Positions 43,792-56,816 are shown, numbered from the stretch's first letter. The stretch: DNA of 64,000 bases from Botrytis cinerea B05.10 (GCF_000143535.2 NC_037323.1:1-64000); one strand, 5' to 3'. The notes: a model not told the origin generated them from the sequence alone. Program-made: numbers and translations.

Positions 43792-44589
43792 ATGACAGAA
43801 GTAACAAAATCAGAGGCGCCCTTGGTGTCCTCAAGGGTGTGTCTGTTCAAATTTAAGGGAATCACAAAGAAGATTCTCTCTGAGAATACAAGGAAAAGCG
43901 ATGAGAAGATGGGGTCTGCAGAAAAATCTGGTCAAGAGGTCCAATACTCGGGTGTGGTAACACGCGGGGATCTATGTAATAAGAGCACCTTGTTATCTGA
44001 GAAGGAACTAGGGAAGAACGAGTTGCTATCATTGGAAGAGATTTGGGATAACAATAGCGAATCTGGAAAAGTACGAAACAAGAATGGATTTACAACACTT
44101 TGTTCGGCGCAAACACTCGAAATTTTTGACAATCTGCTTGCAGCGGAAGAATACGTGCCAGAAGGTCTCACTACTAAAAAGGTGGAAGATGGTGAATCTG
44201 AAACTATTGCATCGAAAAGTCGCAGCTGTGGAATTGTGATTGCTTCTCCATTAGAAGCGATTTCGGAAAAGAAAACATCGACGGCGGCAGAACATGGTAT
44301 GTTATCGCAGGAGTAAATTCACTTAGCAGCTGCAAGAGATGGGGGCATAAGGGGAAAGGCTACCAAGTGGAACGGGAAGCGTAACGAGATGACAAGACCG
44401 CTATTAGGGATCAATGACGTTGAACTTGAGGTTCGGGCGTGCCATTATTGGAATATCGACACTCAATCGTACATTGATATACATCGTTCAGCGCCAAAAA
44501 GAGAATCCAAGAAAATGACCAAAAGTCCCAAAGTCATCAAGCATAAAAAACGATTTGGTGATGTGAGAGTGAAAACACGTGATTTATAG
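43792..44589 (+). CDS. Unrecognised gene with one in-frame stop or a very short intron
   Basis: ATG 43,792 (AACAATGAC context) opens a frame that is continuous to 44,589 except for a single TAA at 44,314-44,316. Before it are 174 residues, Ser/Lys/Glu-rich; after it the same frame continues for about 90 residues ending in a basic tail (KHKKRFGDVRVK). A GTATGT donor at 44,297 and acceptors TTAG (44,326) or TTAGCAG (44,329) would remove the TAA as a 30 or 33 nt intron and keep the frame. That is short for a fungal intron, so a nonsense mutation is the other reading. No domain is recognised. Confidence 0.5.
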
Positions 44590-44874
44590 GTCACGTGCTA
44601 CCAACATCTAGTATTTATAGCTTCATTTCTGTAGACCTAAAAATATCATTGAATTTTCTACCTTCCAAATTGACTCCTGAAGAATTGAATGACCAAATCT
44701 TACCGTCTCTCTTATTTCGCTATTGTAATATAGTGATTTACCCCATTTTACTATATATAGCCACTTGCTTTAATTTATGCTTGATATATGCGAAGGCTTT
44801 TCTTGTGTGACCATTACCACCTTCTACTCTTTTACAGTGATCTCATTATCACAATAGGAAAACTATCCATGTTG

Positions 44875-47800
44875 TCAGAGGGAATGTTTGTAAAAAGCAT
44901 GATACTCCCTTACTTGTCGAACGAGTTGTATGCTGCAATTTTTCCAATGCGTAGAATTAACTCTCCAACAACTTTTCAAACGTGTTGAAAATTCTTGATA
45001 TGTCAAAGGAAATTGGAATTGATTGGAAACCCTAGATTGACCATACCATTCTTCGAATGGCGAGGAACTGATGACGAGATCCTCTACTTCTTCTAAGCTA
45101 GTAAACTTTTTCCATCTTTGAAGCTTCTTGAGATTACCGAAAAATAGGGTCCTGATTGATAATATATTCTTGAACACTATTGAAGCTTCCGATGATTTAC
45201 AGATCCTCTTATTCAACTTGGCTTTAGAAAGAGATCGAAGAGAATCTCCGGCTTCCCTTATACAACCCAAACGGTCAGTTTCGTATGGTCGATCCCAAAT
45301 TATGTCTTCTCCCTTGTTTTCAGACTGCAAGGAGTTGACTGTATGGGTGATTATTTGATGAAGAACGGTAAAATGTTTAGGAAAACAAGACCCAATAGAT
45401 GGAATGATACTTGGAATGTTTTGAGACAACTTTATTATCTTTGAATCGTTTGAATATGAGTCGAATTGAGCAAATGATGATTCCCAAAAGGATTTCAATT
45501 CATCCATGTAGATTGAGTGACTTCTTGAATACCATAAACAAGCTTCAACAATTCTATTCCGCATTGCAGGCTGAAGTGGTGAGCGGACAAGAGAATTACT
45601 GCCCGGACTGTTACCCCCGGCAGTCAAAACGAGAGCATAGAATCCCGGGGCAAGGAGAATAGGTGTACCAATATGGAGTGACATCTGGCAAACTAATGCG
45701 TTTCTATCAAAGAAGTCTTTCCAAAATATATCTGCTTCCATTGACTTTGTGGCTAAACCAAATCGAAGGCGTTGTCTCTCATCAGACTTTACAATTTGAC
45801 TGTAGACCTGTTTTTTTCAAATTTGGAGCCTGTTGAATAATGGAGCAAATAGCTGAGCGACTCACTAAATGAAAATAATCATTAAAGGTAGAATGATTCT
45901 GCTCCAAGGCTTGTATGTGAAGGTTGAGTTGTCCCTGTAAATCTGATATTTTTGTAATGGGTTGAATAGGGTCATGATAGGTAGCCCTAGTTGCTTCTCT
46001 CAATTTTTCAAGATCAAAGAGATTTAAAATTTGTTTATTCATAACAGCGGTCAATCCATTTAAGGGATCCCATTCTGGTGGCTGACAATTGTATCCGTCG
46101 TAAGGATGGGGTACGAGGGGTATAGGTGATGGATCATTTATGATATCTTTACTTGTCGAGTGTGTTGCATTGATCTCATCACCTGAGAGGACTGTGGTTG
46201 ATGTTTGTGACTCTTGAACAATTCCTTGAGTGGTACCGCGAGCAGGGCTGTTTTGTGAAAGCGTGATTGTATTATCCCCTATAGTAGCAAAGTTAATAAT
46301 TTCAACGAAAAGAAATTCAATATAAATCCTTATACAAATTTTTTATTTGTATATTACATTTATAATATATTCAATTCATTAATAATAATATAGTCAATTC
46401 ATTAATAATAAATAGAATCGGTATAGATTGAGATTCATTTAGTATTGATTTTTAATAAAAAAAAAGAAAATAGGGATTTTGAAAGGTCTTAGAGATTTCA
46501 GGATTGATGAATATTAGAATTCTAGAAAGTGGATAGAAGGGAAGCGAGTGTAAAAACTAGAAGGAGGAGAGGAATGAATATAAGAACTAGAATGTGAATG
46601 AAAGGTATTAATCGAAAGCTTAAAGGGAAAGGGAATAAAAGATAAATCATTTATATTATTTTCAATTTATTCTTCAATTAAAGGTTTTATCATTATATTA
46701 TATTATACAGAATATATTGTTTATATATATTATCCATTTAGTTTTAATCCATATATTTATATCCATTTCAATTATTAATTGAATTCAATATAAATAAAAT
46801 ATTGATTATTTGAAATTAGAATTCAAATTAGAATTTAAGAATTTCATTAAATCCCTTTGGAATAAAAATTTCTAATCATTTATAAAAAAAAAGTCTTTTA
46901 ATCAATATTTTAAAAACGCTTTTTTTAATATATTATAAAAATATTGAATATTTTCTGGGGCTGACAAAGCGGCCACTTCGTCAATCGCGGATTCTGCCAC
47001 CACAGGGATCCCTAGTTTCAACGAGATCAACTCGAACTAATGGTTGAGGCTTTGGGAGACTTTCTCTTGTCAACAAACCACTGGCCATATTAGTTGAAGT
47101 AGGCTGAAACAAGGGACTGGCTTGATTTCGACCAGCTTCATGCCCATGTTTACTCCTACGAACTGAGGACTGGGAAAGACCAACTTCAATTTCTGGTGTT
47201 GATCCACTAGGACGACAATGATGCCGAGTTACTTCACCCAATGTAATGCTTTGATTCGAAAGGGATATTGGGTTGGTATTTCTATTGGTAGGTCTGGTTT
47301 GAGCCGAAGTCGGATTGGCTGTATTTTGAAGGCGGGTTGATTGATCAGCCGTCGATGATATGACGTTGGAGTGTGTTCTCCGGGAAGTGTTCGAAGGAGG
47401 GGTTTGAGGAATCCATGAGATTGGTTGTGAAATGATTTTCAATGATGGATGGGTTTCAAGATGATGGGGTGGATAACCAGTCTTGTTATGAAGTTCCTGC
47501 ATAAAATTAAGAATAGTGACGAGAAGGGATTTGTGATTTCTAACCATTATACGATTGACAAAAGAGTTCCAATCTTCCAAGTCGTGATCCGGATACTGGA
47601 GAATTGTATTCGCAAGTGATAGTCGTGGGAGAAATGTAGTGGTATCAATTTGGTAACCATATAATTTAGCGATGCTATCCAAGTTAATATCAGCTGGGAT
47701 GAAGGCACCTCTAGATTCACGACCTATGCTTTCAATAATAGCTAAGCGGAATAGCCATTCGCTGTAGTTTTTGAATGTGCCAAAGACGGTAATGGGTCGT

Positions 47801-48761
47801 GGCATGCTTCGAGGGTAGCCCAGCGAGTGTGAATTATTCATTAATCTTTGATTTGGGGATATCTCGATGACGATTCCTCTGCCAATTCTGGGGCTGGCAG
47901 TGTTTCTGGAAGAAATGTGGTCAGACGTTGGTGTGGATTGTTGTATCTCAAAGAATGGCATTGTTCTTTTGAACACCAGTGCGGTAAATGGTTCCATGTT
48001 GCAATATTCTTGGAAGGTTGGTAGGCATATTCGACCGGGAAATTGTCCATCTTGAGCGATGCCGAGGTGTACTAGATATGTTAAGAATTCTCCAAGCAAT
48101 CTGCGTACTTGGGGACTCACTTCGAACTGTATATAGAGCTGGATCATCTTCAAGGACTCTAATAAGGGTTGGGGAAGAATTAGGATCGATGAGATGAATT
48201 CGGATGGTGCTAGTGTATTTATTTCGATCGTCCCCAACACATAACGAAGCTTTTGCAATCGCTCTATTGTGGAATCTTTGCTTGGCATTTTCATCAAAAC
48301 ATGATTCTATTATTGTAGTTGCAACACGAGTTATTCTCTTAACCATCAAATCAACACCAGGTATAATTTTAGCATCGTTCCTATCGAGGTAGGTATCGGT
48401 AGAAAATTGTTCGTTTTCGGAGGCGTAGCCTTTGAGGAGTAATTCTTCTCGAATATCCTACACTGATTAGTTATAGTATTAGGAGATGGAGTTGGCATGC
48501 CTTTCATTCATTCACAACATCTAGATTGGATAATATGCCTTCGGGAAAGTATCTGTACAGCAAATCTCTTGCTTCGTCGCTGCACAATGTTCTAGGTCTG
48601 GAGTCGATGGATGTATATCCTATAGACTTATCTTGTTCTGGAGTCAAGTAGACATTTTGACATAGCAAATCCGGAAATGAAGAGGATATATGGATGTTTG
48701 GGCCGGATATGTTAACGAAAGCTGTGTCGTTGATAGTATCCTCTCTCGAGAACCCAGACAT
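44875..48761 (-). pseudogene. Large unrecognised gene (about 995 codons) split by a 731 bp element
   Basis: From ATG 48,761 the model is 48,761-48,516, 48,457-48,121, 48,071-47,008, [element 47,007-46,277], 46,273-45,866, 45,807-44,875. Three introns (58, 49 and 58 nt; donors GTGAAT, GTGAGT, GTGAGT; acceptors GTGTAG, ATCTAG, AACAG) all fit in phase. The element interrupts at GAT (47,010-47,008), repeated after it at 46,276-46,274. With the element and one GAT removed, the frame runs on exactly. As it stands, translation enters the element and stops after eight extra codons (46,981), leaving about 557 residues. The N-terminal part is globular, the middle Ser/Thr/Asn/Pro-rich, the last 300 residues globular again. 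No family is recognised. Confidence 0.7.
46277..47007 (-). mobile_element. 731 bp TIR element, copy 1, inside a gene
   Basis: Read on the minus strand, it starts CCCTGTGGTGGCAGAATCC and ends TTTGCTACTATAGGG; the two ends are imperfect inverted repeats (CCCTGTGGTGGCA against CCCTATAGTAGCA). The interior is AT-rich with no ORF. GAT flanks both sides. Copy 2 at 49,185-49,918 is in opposite orientation. Confidence 0.85.
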
Positions 48762-49184
48762 TGTAAAATTTGTATCAAGAATAGATTTATGGGGTGACTT
48801 TACTGTGTTAGTTAATTTTTGTGAGAGATTGTGTAGTAGCAGAAGAGTTAATTGTGGAACATTGCGTGATAAGAGACTAGGCTTCGCTTACTTCGAAGCT
48901 CTAATCCCTAGTAGGAAAAAGAGGTGTAAAGATCCTACACTACAAGAGAAGAAGAAGGTCGAAATGCCAAGACAGAATGACAACTGTGCGCAACTTACAG
49001 TGGAATGAATGAAAGAAAGTAGGATTGTTATTTGGATTTGATGGGGGGAAGGGGATACTATATACTTGTCCGCTTGATAATAGTATCGGGATGAAAATTT
49101 TCAATGAATGTGATACTATTAATAATACCGGAAAAGCCTTGGTGTGGTCGGATAAGCATTTTCGTAAAGTATATCCAGAATGAT
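48762..49184. other. Upstream region of the split gene
   Basis: About 420 bp between the ATG of the split gene and element copy 2. A plus-strand frame (48,694-49,008) overlaps exon 1 antisense and is treated as a shadow. Confidence 0.4.
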
Positions 49185-49918
49185 CTCTATGGTGGCAGAA
49201 TCCGCAATTAACAAAGTAGCCGCTTTATCAGCTCCAGAAAATATTCAATATTTTTATATTGTATTGAAAAAAGCGTTTTTAAAGTATTGATTAGAGAACT
49301 TTTTCTTTTATAAATAATTAAAAATTTTTATTTCAAAAAGATTTAATGAAATTCTTGAATTTTAATTTGAATTTTAGTTTAAGATGATTAATATTTTATT
49401 TATATTGAATTCGATTAGTAATTGGATTGAATATGAATATATAGATTAAAACTAGATAGATAATATATATAAATAGTATATTCTATATAGTATAGTATAA
49501 TAATAAAGCTTTTAATTAAAGAATAAATTGAAAATGAAATAAATAATCCTCTTTAAGCTTTCGACTAATACCTCCCCCTCTTCTTCTAATTCTTCCCCTT
49601 CTCCTAACTTTTACATTCGTTCCCCTTCTCCTTCTAATTCTTACATTCACTCTCCTTTCGTTTATTTTTTTTAAAATTCTAATATTTATCGATTCTGAAA
49701 TCTCTAAAGCCTTTTAAAACTATTATTTTCTTTTTTTTTATCAAAAGTCAATATTAAATGGATTTCATTTTATACTAATTCTATTCGTTATTAATAAATT
49801 AGCTGTATCGTTATTAATGAATTGAATATATTATAAATATAATATACATATAAAAATTTGTATAAGGATTTATATTGAATTTCTTTTTATCGAAATTATT
49901 AACTTTGCTACTACAGGG
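49185..49918 (+). mobile_element. 734 bp TIR element, copy 2
   Basis: Inverted relative to copy 1 and similar along its length. At many sites where copy 1 has G or C this copy has A or T (for example CGCGATTGACGAAGTGG versus CGCAATTAACAAAGTAG). GAT lies at both borders (49,182-49,184 and 49,919-49,921). Confidence 0.85.
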
Positions 49919-49921
49919 GAT

Positions 49922-50871
49922 CCGACAATGTAGAATACGATAAGGCAACTAAGCGAAATAACTAGTTTGCTCTAAGGATTAATCGAATATATGATCGATG
50001 GATGATTAAAAAATTATTGGAAATGTATTCCTACATGTACATCGACTAAAGGATATTCAAAGGGTGAATACAGATATTTTTGTAGGTCGAGGAATTGAAC
50101 TTGAAAGCAATCTTTTTATTGCTGCACCTTTGGCTATAGTGAGAGCAATGGACAAGATTTGTCAAATCTCCGTCGTTATATTCAAAGGCAACAGTCGCTC
50201 CGTCGACCTTGAAGTAAATCTTATCCCATCAAACAGCATATTTCCCGAAACATTGTCAGAGACTTTACGAGTCTTTCAAAATATAGAGCATAAATAATAC
50301 TTTTTGGATAGGCAAAAGACGGACTAAATGTTACTTTTCAAAATCTTTGATTCGCATGACTCAGTATCTCGATATTAGTATCTGTTCTGTAATTTTTTTT
50401 TATAAGAAATTGTGCTAACAAACATCTTGGATAATTTTTCCCCATGCTTCTTTTGAATATCACGATTTTGCCAACGCAAGACCCCGAGAGATTGTTGAGA
50501 TCAGAGCTGTTGTATTTTATGGTAAAGTAGGAGAACAATATGGAAGATTCCATGGATGGTATGTTCTTTCCGAACGAAATCATCATAGAGAGTATCTCTT
50601 TTCGGTATCTAGACTTCACGTTGCCAAAGTAGCATGGAGATTCATTGTAATAGAAAAATAATATACAATTGTGTATGCACCGGCTTATGTGGCAATTGAT
50701 AGTAGCGCGTCAAGAGTAGAGACTAAACTAGTCATCAATGTGCATGAATCTTTCTTTTGATTGATTAAAATTTGCACATGTATATATGAAGTCAGGATAT
50801 AAATCAGGAAAGGTGGCTGAAAGACATGTGTTCGAATCATCTTACAGTATAGTTTTGGTTGCAATGGTTAT
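49922..50871. other. Intergenic, no secure gene
   Basis: A 77-codon plus-strand frame (50,064-50,297) starts at GTG rather than ATG and has no recognisable motif. Nothing else is seen. Confidence 0.45.
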
Positions 50872-51688
50872 CTAGGGAACCATATTGAAGTCGATTTTTT
50901 CGCTAGACCCCACTACAAAGCCGTTCTTATTATCTTCTAGAAGAAGTCTTGTAGCTCCAAGAAGCTGTTTCTTTTCTTCCTCTTGCCATTTATTCTCCTA
51001 CCACGTTCACGAAATTATCCGTAAATCCTTTGGCTGCCTCGTGAACACCTTCATTCCGCCACATAGCCTCCTTCTCATAGATTTCCACATCGTGGAATTC
51101 CCAACCCTTCAGCGTCAATTCCATCATTTCTCTTTGAGTCCAGTGATCGAGTGTAGACATAGCGATAGGCTTGGTACCGGGTCTAATCACCGCCTGCACT
51201 GCGTGGAGAATTGGATAAAATGGCACTTCCTTCCAGCATGTTACGACCGCCTTTCCACCGGATTTTAAAGTTCGACACAACTCTTTTGCACCAATAACAG
51301 GATCAGAGTAGGAGAAAATTCTGAAATTTTTTATAGAAATATCAAAAATCTCGTAGGCGTAGCTTAAACTCACGCCATCCATAACACCCGTCTTAACTCG
51401 ACCCTGCCAGCCATTCGAATTGATGAGATGCTCAATCAAAGCTATCATGCCTGACGCAACGTCTGCGGCGTGAACTTGAGCCTCAGAATATGCCTTCAAA
51501 ATGGCCTCCGTCACCATACCTGAACCACAAGCACTGTCGAGTATATTTGGGCTCTCAGGTAAGTCAGATGAAAGAGAAATTGCGTGATCAATGGCTCTAC
51601 GAGTACTACCCCCAAGTCGGCGCTCATAGGTTGAGGCTTGTGTATTGAAAGAGTCGCAAAGAGGGGAGACGTCGGTTGTTGTAGCCAT
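50872..51688 (-). pseudogene. SAM-dependent methyltransferase with C-terminal frameshift
   Basis: The ATG at 51,688 (ATGGCTACAAC) is preferred over upstream starts because the family-like part begins there. The intact frame gives 232 residues ending at 50,990. It has class I methyltransferase landmarks: motif I ILDSACGSGM (about residue 50), an acidic residue in AADVASGM, FDISIKNFRIF (post-II region) and a LKSGGKAVVTCW segment. Directly after the TAA the +1 frame stays open to 50,872 and encodes KWQEEEKKQLLGATRLLLED, which reads like the missing C-terminal helix. One lost base near 50,990 would explain this. The N-terminal domain is complete, so activity may persist. Substrate unknown. Confidence 0.75.
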
Positions 51689-52844
51689 GATTGCTGAATA
51701 CTGTACTTTTTGGTTCGTGGAAATAGAAAAACACTTCAATATTTTCACAATGTAATTTGTGAAATTCGGATATTGAACAAGATGAATCAAGGCAAATGTG
51801 CATGGTCGTTCGCGCATGAGTAAATGATAGCGGCTTTCCAGGTCTCGGAGTATCACGTAAGTAATTCATCTTTATCAATGGAAAGCTCAGCTTACGTATG
51901 ATATAAGTCTTTTTGAGGCAAATGATAACAATACTCTACGTTTTAATGCAGATTGCTAGGTTTAAGTATAGACTTAATACTTTAATTAAATTAATCTTCG
52001 ATCAAATCTTATATGAATTCTCTGAAATATTTTATAACTTTTCGTAATTATAAGGTCTACCATCACCCATACATGGCTAGTTCTTTAAGTAGAATAGAAT
52101 TAGACGATTAGAACCTAGGCAATCGTGAGTGCTATGTCTTCCCTATCCTTCTCATACGAACAGTTATATAATGTGGCTATTTCATGTGAAGAGGATTCGA
52201 TATCATGGATAATGCCGAGCACAATGCCTTTCAATATAGAATTATCATCACTTTGCAACAACAACATATCTATTCTGATGTTTCCCGATGGTCCGGGTCC
52301 TTCTAAGATTGTGAAAGGCCTAAAGTAGCTTCAACTTGTGGACTCAATCCATCTTATCACAAACTCCAACTTATACATCTGGAGTCACGAAAGTTAAACG
52401 TATATAGATAGTTTTTGTCACATTCTGCCTTTTGAGCAATGAATTACAGAAAGTATGTGAAGTAGGTAATGGAAAGCAATCCAGGGTTAGGATTATACGA
52501 TCACTAAATCTTTCTCACAGTTCAGTTGAAGGATATCAAAGTGGTGGTGCTCAGGTAATATAATACTAGGCAGTGCGAAGAGTTTGTCCTAAGGATCCGT
52601 AGCTTCTAAACTTAATCCGACTACCACAAAATCGAGAATATCTTTGGTGGAAGCTCGTGATATACATCCAAATCGCGTGGATATATCATTACAAGTATCA
52701 TAGTGTGAACGTAGTGAATGATTTCAATTTAATGGCTACTACAATGTAGCCCTAAGCGAATATGAAAGATACTAGCCCTTACAACACATGTAACGGTAAG
52801 AACATGGACGCCACTGGATACAAACTTTATTCTCAACAAAACCC
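51689..52844. other. Intergenic, nothing recognised
   Basis: About 1.2 kb with no ORF of note on either strand and no clear repeat. Confidence 0.5.
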
Positions 52845-53138
52845 TTAAGTCATAGAAAACGATTTATGTAGTGCTGAAAAATATATGTAGCATATCAAAG
52901 TATCTACATTGTGAGCATCCTCAATGAAATTCGTAATTAAAAGAATAATAGCAACAAAAAGGGCGACAAGAAAAATGGAAGATTCATTGAAAATATCATG
53001 TATATATTTTTCCTCTAGAAACGTCTTAGAAAGTATACTAGCAACCCATTGAAGATATATACCGACATGAATTCCTAATCCATATATATCTGAGTTTCCC
53101 ACATATCCACATGAAGCATTTGTGAGTTCTGAGGGCAT
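52845..53138 (-). pseudogene. N-terminal fragment of a fungal multi-pass membrane protein
   Basis: From the Met at 53,138 the peptide has a Cys near residue 10, then GNSDIYGLGIHVGIYLQW. This resembles the start of a family of fungal membrane proteins of unknown function that I remember by its C...GN-D-YGLG-R-G-YLQW opening. A second hydrophobic segment (about residues 55-75) follows. The frame ends at 52,845 after about 97 residues, and no continuation is found downstream. It may be a remnant, or an exon whose partners I missed. Confidence 0.4.
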
Positions 53139-53693
53139 TTTTGCTGTCTTTTTCGGGTTTAATGGTCGCAGAAGCAGAGGAAGAATGAAAAGAAAGAAGT
53201 GCAGGCTCATATTTCAGGTTATGTGACAACCCCCATTGATAATGCAGTATTCCCTGATGTAAAATCTAAACGCAAATAGGAAACACTTGCGAAAGACAAG
53301 GCTAGGCACTTCTGCGGGGATTTATTTATCCACTCAATCATGAACACGCACGTCTCCTTGGGAGAGCGACCACACTCATACTCGTGAAGAATGCCTATGC
53401 AAGATAACAAATCGGGAATTTTGAGCATTAATACTCTGTAAACATTTATAAAGATACCAGGGAAGGCACAGCCCAAAATGATTGATAAATTCGCAAGTAT
53501 ATAGTCAGCAGTATCCCCTAATTTTAATCAACCATCGTACCTCCAGCAGCATAACCAGCTCGTTCCAAATTTCACATCACAACAGTCGTTGAATTGAGGT
53601 TATAACCAACTATTGGATACAATTTAATGAATCAAGGTATTAAAATGTCCCTATAATCTGATAAGGGCATTTTTCTAACAAAATCTTTGCAAG

Positions 53694-54398
53694 ATGGAGA
53701 CAAATTCCAAGCCTGGTCCTAAGACCCCAGATATTAAGCTGGTTATGATCGATGTCAAGATGCAGATTCGTACTCTCCACGCGGTAGGCAAACAGAGCCT
53801 TGCTAATCCTAACCTTCATAACTAACTATCTCTTTCACAGAAAATTACTTTCCTTCAGGAAACAGGTGGAATGACAGAAGAAATCGAACGAATGATGACT
53901 GATCTCATAGTTCTTTGCAACAAAGGCGACTCTATTTCGACAACTCGCACACCAGAGCCTGCGGGAACCACAGTTTTCCCAAAGCTCCTCTCAAGGCCCA
54001 AGACGATGCAGGCAAAGTCTGGATATGCTGGTCCGAATCTGACACATCTCTTGTCAATGCCTGGAGACACCATTATCGCTTACGCATATATCAGTGAGGT
54101 GATTGCCGTCGGTTTCAATACGCGAACAAATTTAGGAGGTAGATTTCCTGTTGATACTGCGAAGATGGTTTATCCACAACCTGATGAGAAGGTCGAAATA
54201 TTCATTGCCAAAAATCCACTTACCATATATAATAATACTCCATTTCTTTTGAATTATAAGGCCGGACAATATATTAGAGTGTGCAGTTGGGAAGAGGATA
54301 GGATTTACGCCTATGGCTTTAGTCTTAGTACTCTTGCTATGGGCAGATTTGATGTCAGATATGACTTCAATAAAATTGAGTGGCTTAAACAAATCTAA
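53694..54398 (+). CDS. Protein with two SH3-like repeats (215 aa, two exons)
   Basis: Exons 53,694-53,783 and 53,841-54,398. The 57 nt intron has a GTAGGC donor, a CTAAC branch and a TTTCACAG acceptor, phase 0. The N-terminal 60 residues look helical. The rest contains two segments with the SH3-like pattern (GD-x-I-x-A-Y...VIAVGFNTRTNLGGRFPVD and GQYIRVCSWEEDRIYAYGFSLS...GRFDV), each with a closing G-R-F hydrophobic turn. SH3 folds bind Pro-rich peptides; no catalytic domain is present, so an adaptor role is inferred. The gene appears intact. Confidence 0.65.
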
Positions 54399-56816
54399 AG
54401 ACTTTTATAGAATAAGACGAGGTTCTAAGTATGATACATAGTTCTCCTTTCAACTAAAGAAGTTATTATTTCTCTAATGCTGTCGAGTCCTTCTATACTA
54501 CCCGGAATATAACCTCTATCGTCTCTTAGTACAGCCTCCAATTTGGCTTCTTCCACATTCCCTTCCCTAATAATACCGTGCTTTTACTATAAGCCGAGAA
54601 GAACGGAGCTCCAATCCTGTTCCGACAGTGGCAGATAAGAAGTTTTCTTAAGAACAATTGCTGACCCTTCTTACCCACCACACTTTGTAAGTACGGATTG
54701 AGTCGCGAAGGCTGTTCAATTAAATCTGTGATGCGAACATGTATGCATGGGATACATTAACGAGCCACACAGCGTAGGTCAACAGATCAACACGACAGTC
54801 ATGTATCACAATCAATGTTAAGAGTGGTGGTCTAAAACTTAAGTTAGACCAGTGCAATTTTGTTGTGAAGTTGACAACACAAGCCCCGGTGCAAAACATA
54901 ACTAAATACCCTTGCAAAATATATTAAATATAATGCGATCATAACGGAACAAAAGAAAAAGATTTAGAAGATTAAAAAGAAAATCAGACAGAGATTTCCT
55001 GAACATCAAGTAGGGAATTTGTATAAATCTTTAATCAAAAACAGTTTCCAGTAGATATAAACGTATTGTGTTCAAGATGTGAGGTTTCTTCAGGAAGATT
55101 GGGAGCAATGCAACTCTGGGATGACCCATGGACAGGTAGTTAGTGAACAGAGCTGTTGTTGACAAGGTCAAAGAAGCTCAGGCCGTTCAATATCAAAAGC
55201 ATAGGTCTCTCAAGACTCGAGGCCCTTGTCGCTCAAGTCTATTTCCTATGGATATTATAGTATTTCCATTTAACAAGGAATCATTGGGGAGGGAATGGGA
55301 ATGGGAATGAAATCGGTTCCTGTGATGATACTGAAAATTTCATCATATTCTACCAATTCGTATCAACCTTGAACTATACAATTATGAAATTGCAACAAGT
55401 TTGTAAGTTACTGTATCTGAGAGTGTGCGACATAGCAAGAGAATGAGGCGCCTATCAAATACTCCAGGAAGAATGAGTTCTGATGATCCATCGAAAAATG
55501 AAACTAAAAGCACTCCTGCAATGACGCAGGTCAACGTAAATTTAGGTGACTCATGTTCTCAAGTACCTTAAGCTTCTATAAAGGCCTGTTGACCACTTGG
55601 GCTTGGCTGGGGTGCGTAGCCTGTCAAAATAGCAAGCTGTTAAAACACTTATTCACACCCATCCACACTCATAGAGCAAACTCGCACCATTTCCTGCGTG
55701 ATGTGTGAAATATCCAATCAAGTCCTGCTTCAAAATGCCTAATTCTTATATTTGAGAATAAAATTCACCGCTTGCAACTTCGCAACTTCAGAGAAAAGGT
55801 ATTTTTCATGACCAGAAATCCATTGTGCTGCGACAAATTGTACTTCTCACCACGCGACAGCCGATACTCTACAATCTTGTATAGCCCTGCTCAGCAAACT
55901 GATGGATATATATCTACCAGGCTTGGGCATCGGGCGAGCTGACCCGGATACACCTGGGTAATTTGACGAGTAATTGCGCTGCTATGTGCTTATAGAGTAT
56001 GAGTGCCTATCACTGATGTCTGCAACTTTACCATATCAAGACCAAGTCAAGAATGAAATTGTAAGAAATTTCAGTCGTCCTTAACTTGGATACTGATTTG
56101 ATTTCGCAGTAAAGATACGATATAAACTGGGTATCAAGCATAAGTACGACTGCAGCGAGTATTTTGGTTATCCACACCCCATTGACGTGCTGAATCAGAC
56201 GAGACAAGTGACCATCTCCATCGGAATAGCTGTAAATGTTACAGGATAGTGCTTTTACAATTTTGGGTAGAATTTTGAACGTACTACAATTGAGCTTCTG
56301 AACTAGCATGACTAGTAGAACTTGACAGATATGGCAATGAGACCCTTAAAATGAGCACATAAGCTACCGTAAGACATATAAAGATGGCATGAACTATTAT
56401 GGTACGGACATGAAGATTATAAGCTGGACTTTGCAAACTTAGTTGCTCATATTTCTTGACTACTTAATTAAGAATATCGCATAATTATCACGACATCTCA
56501 ATGGCTTCATGGCGTGACCATTCTAAGTGTGGAGAAAATTGCTTGAGTGCCTGAGGTAAATCAACCCCATCAATCTCACCACGTCCAAAAATAACGCGAG
56601 ATGCAGATTATCCAGTGATCTGCATGATGCAAGTTAATCACGACATCCGAGATATGTATGCGTAATTACATACACAAAATTCGAAAAGGCTAAACTAAAA
56701 TGAAATCGAGAGCTGAAAATGTGGTGATTGAAATACCCCGCACCCCCCCTCAATCACTTCTTCCGCTGTATCCTTTTGTGAATTTTTCATTCCTTATATA
56801 CATGTTTTCTGAAAAA
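54399..56816. other. About 2.4 kb intergenic, nothing recognised
   Basis: Short ORFs on both strands lack motifs and splice partners. Normal base composition, no visible repeat. Confidence 0.5.

Noticed and set aside
46277..47007. Element as a spliceable GT-AG intron
   Set aside because: It does begin GTGGTGG and end CTATAG one frame in, but that splice gives GGG GGA/TAA-type stops at once; removal at GAT fits instead.
48694..49008. 104-codon plus-strand ORF
   Set aside because: It is antisense to exon 1 of the split gene, starts at TTG and shows no motif.
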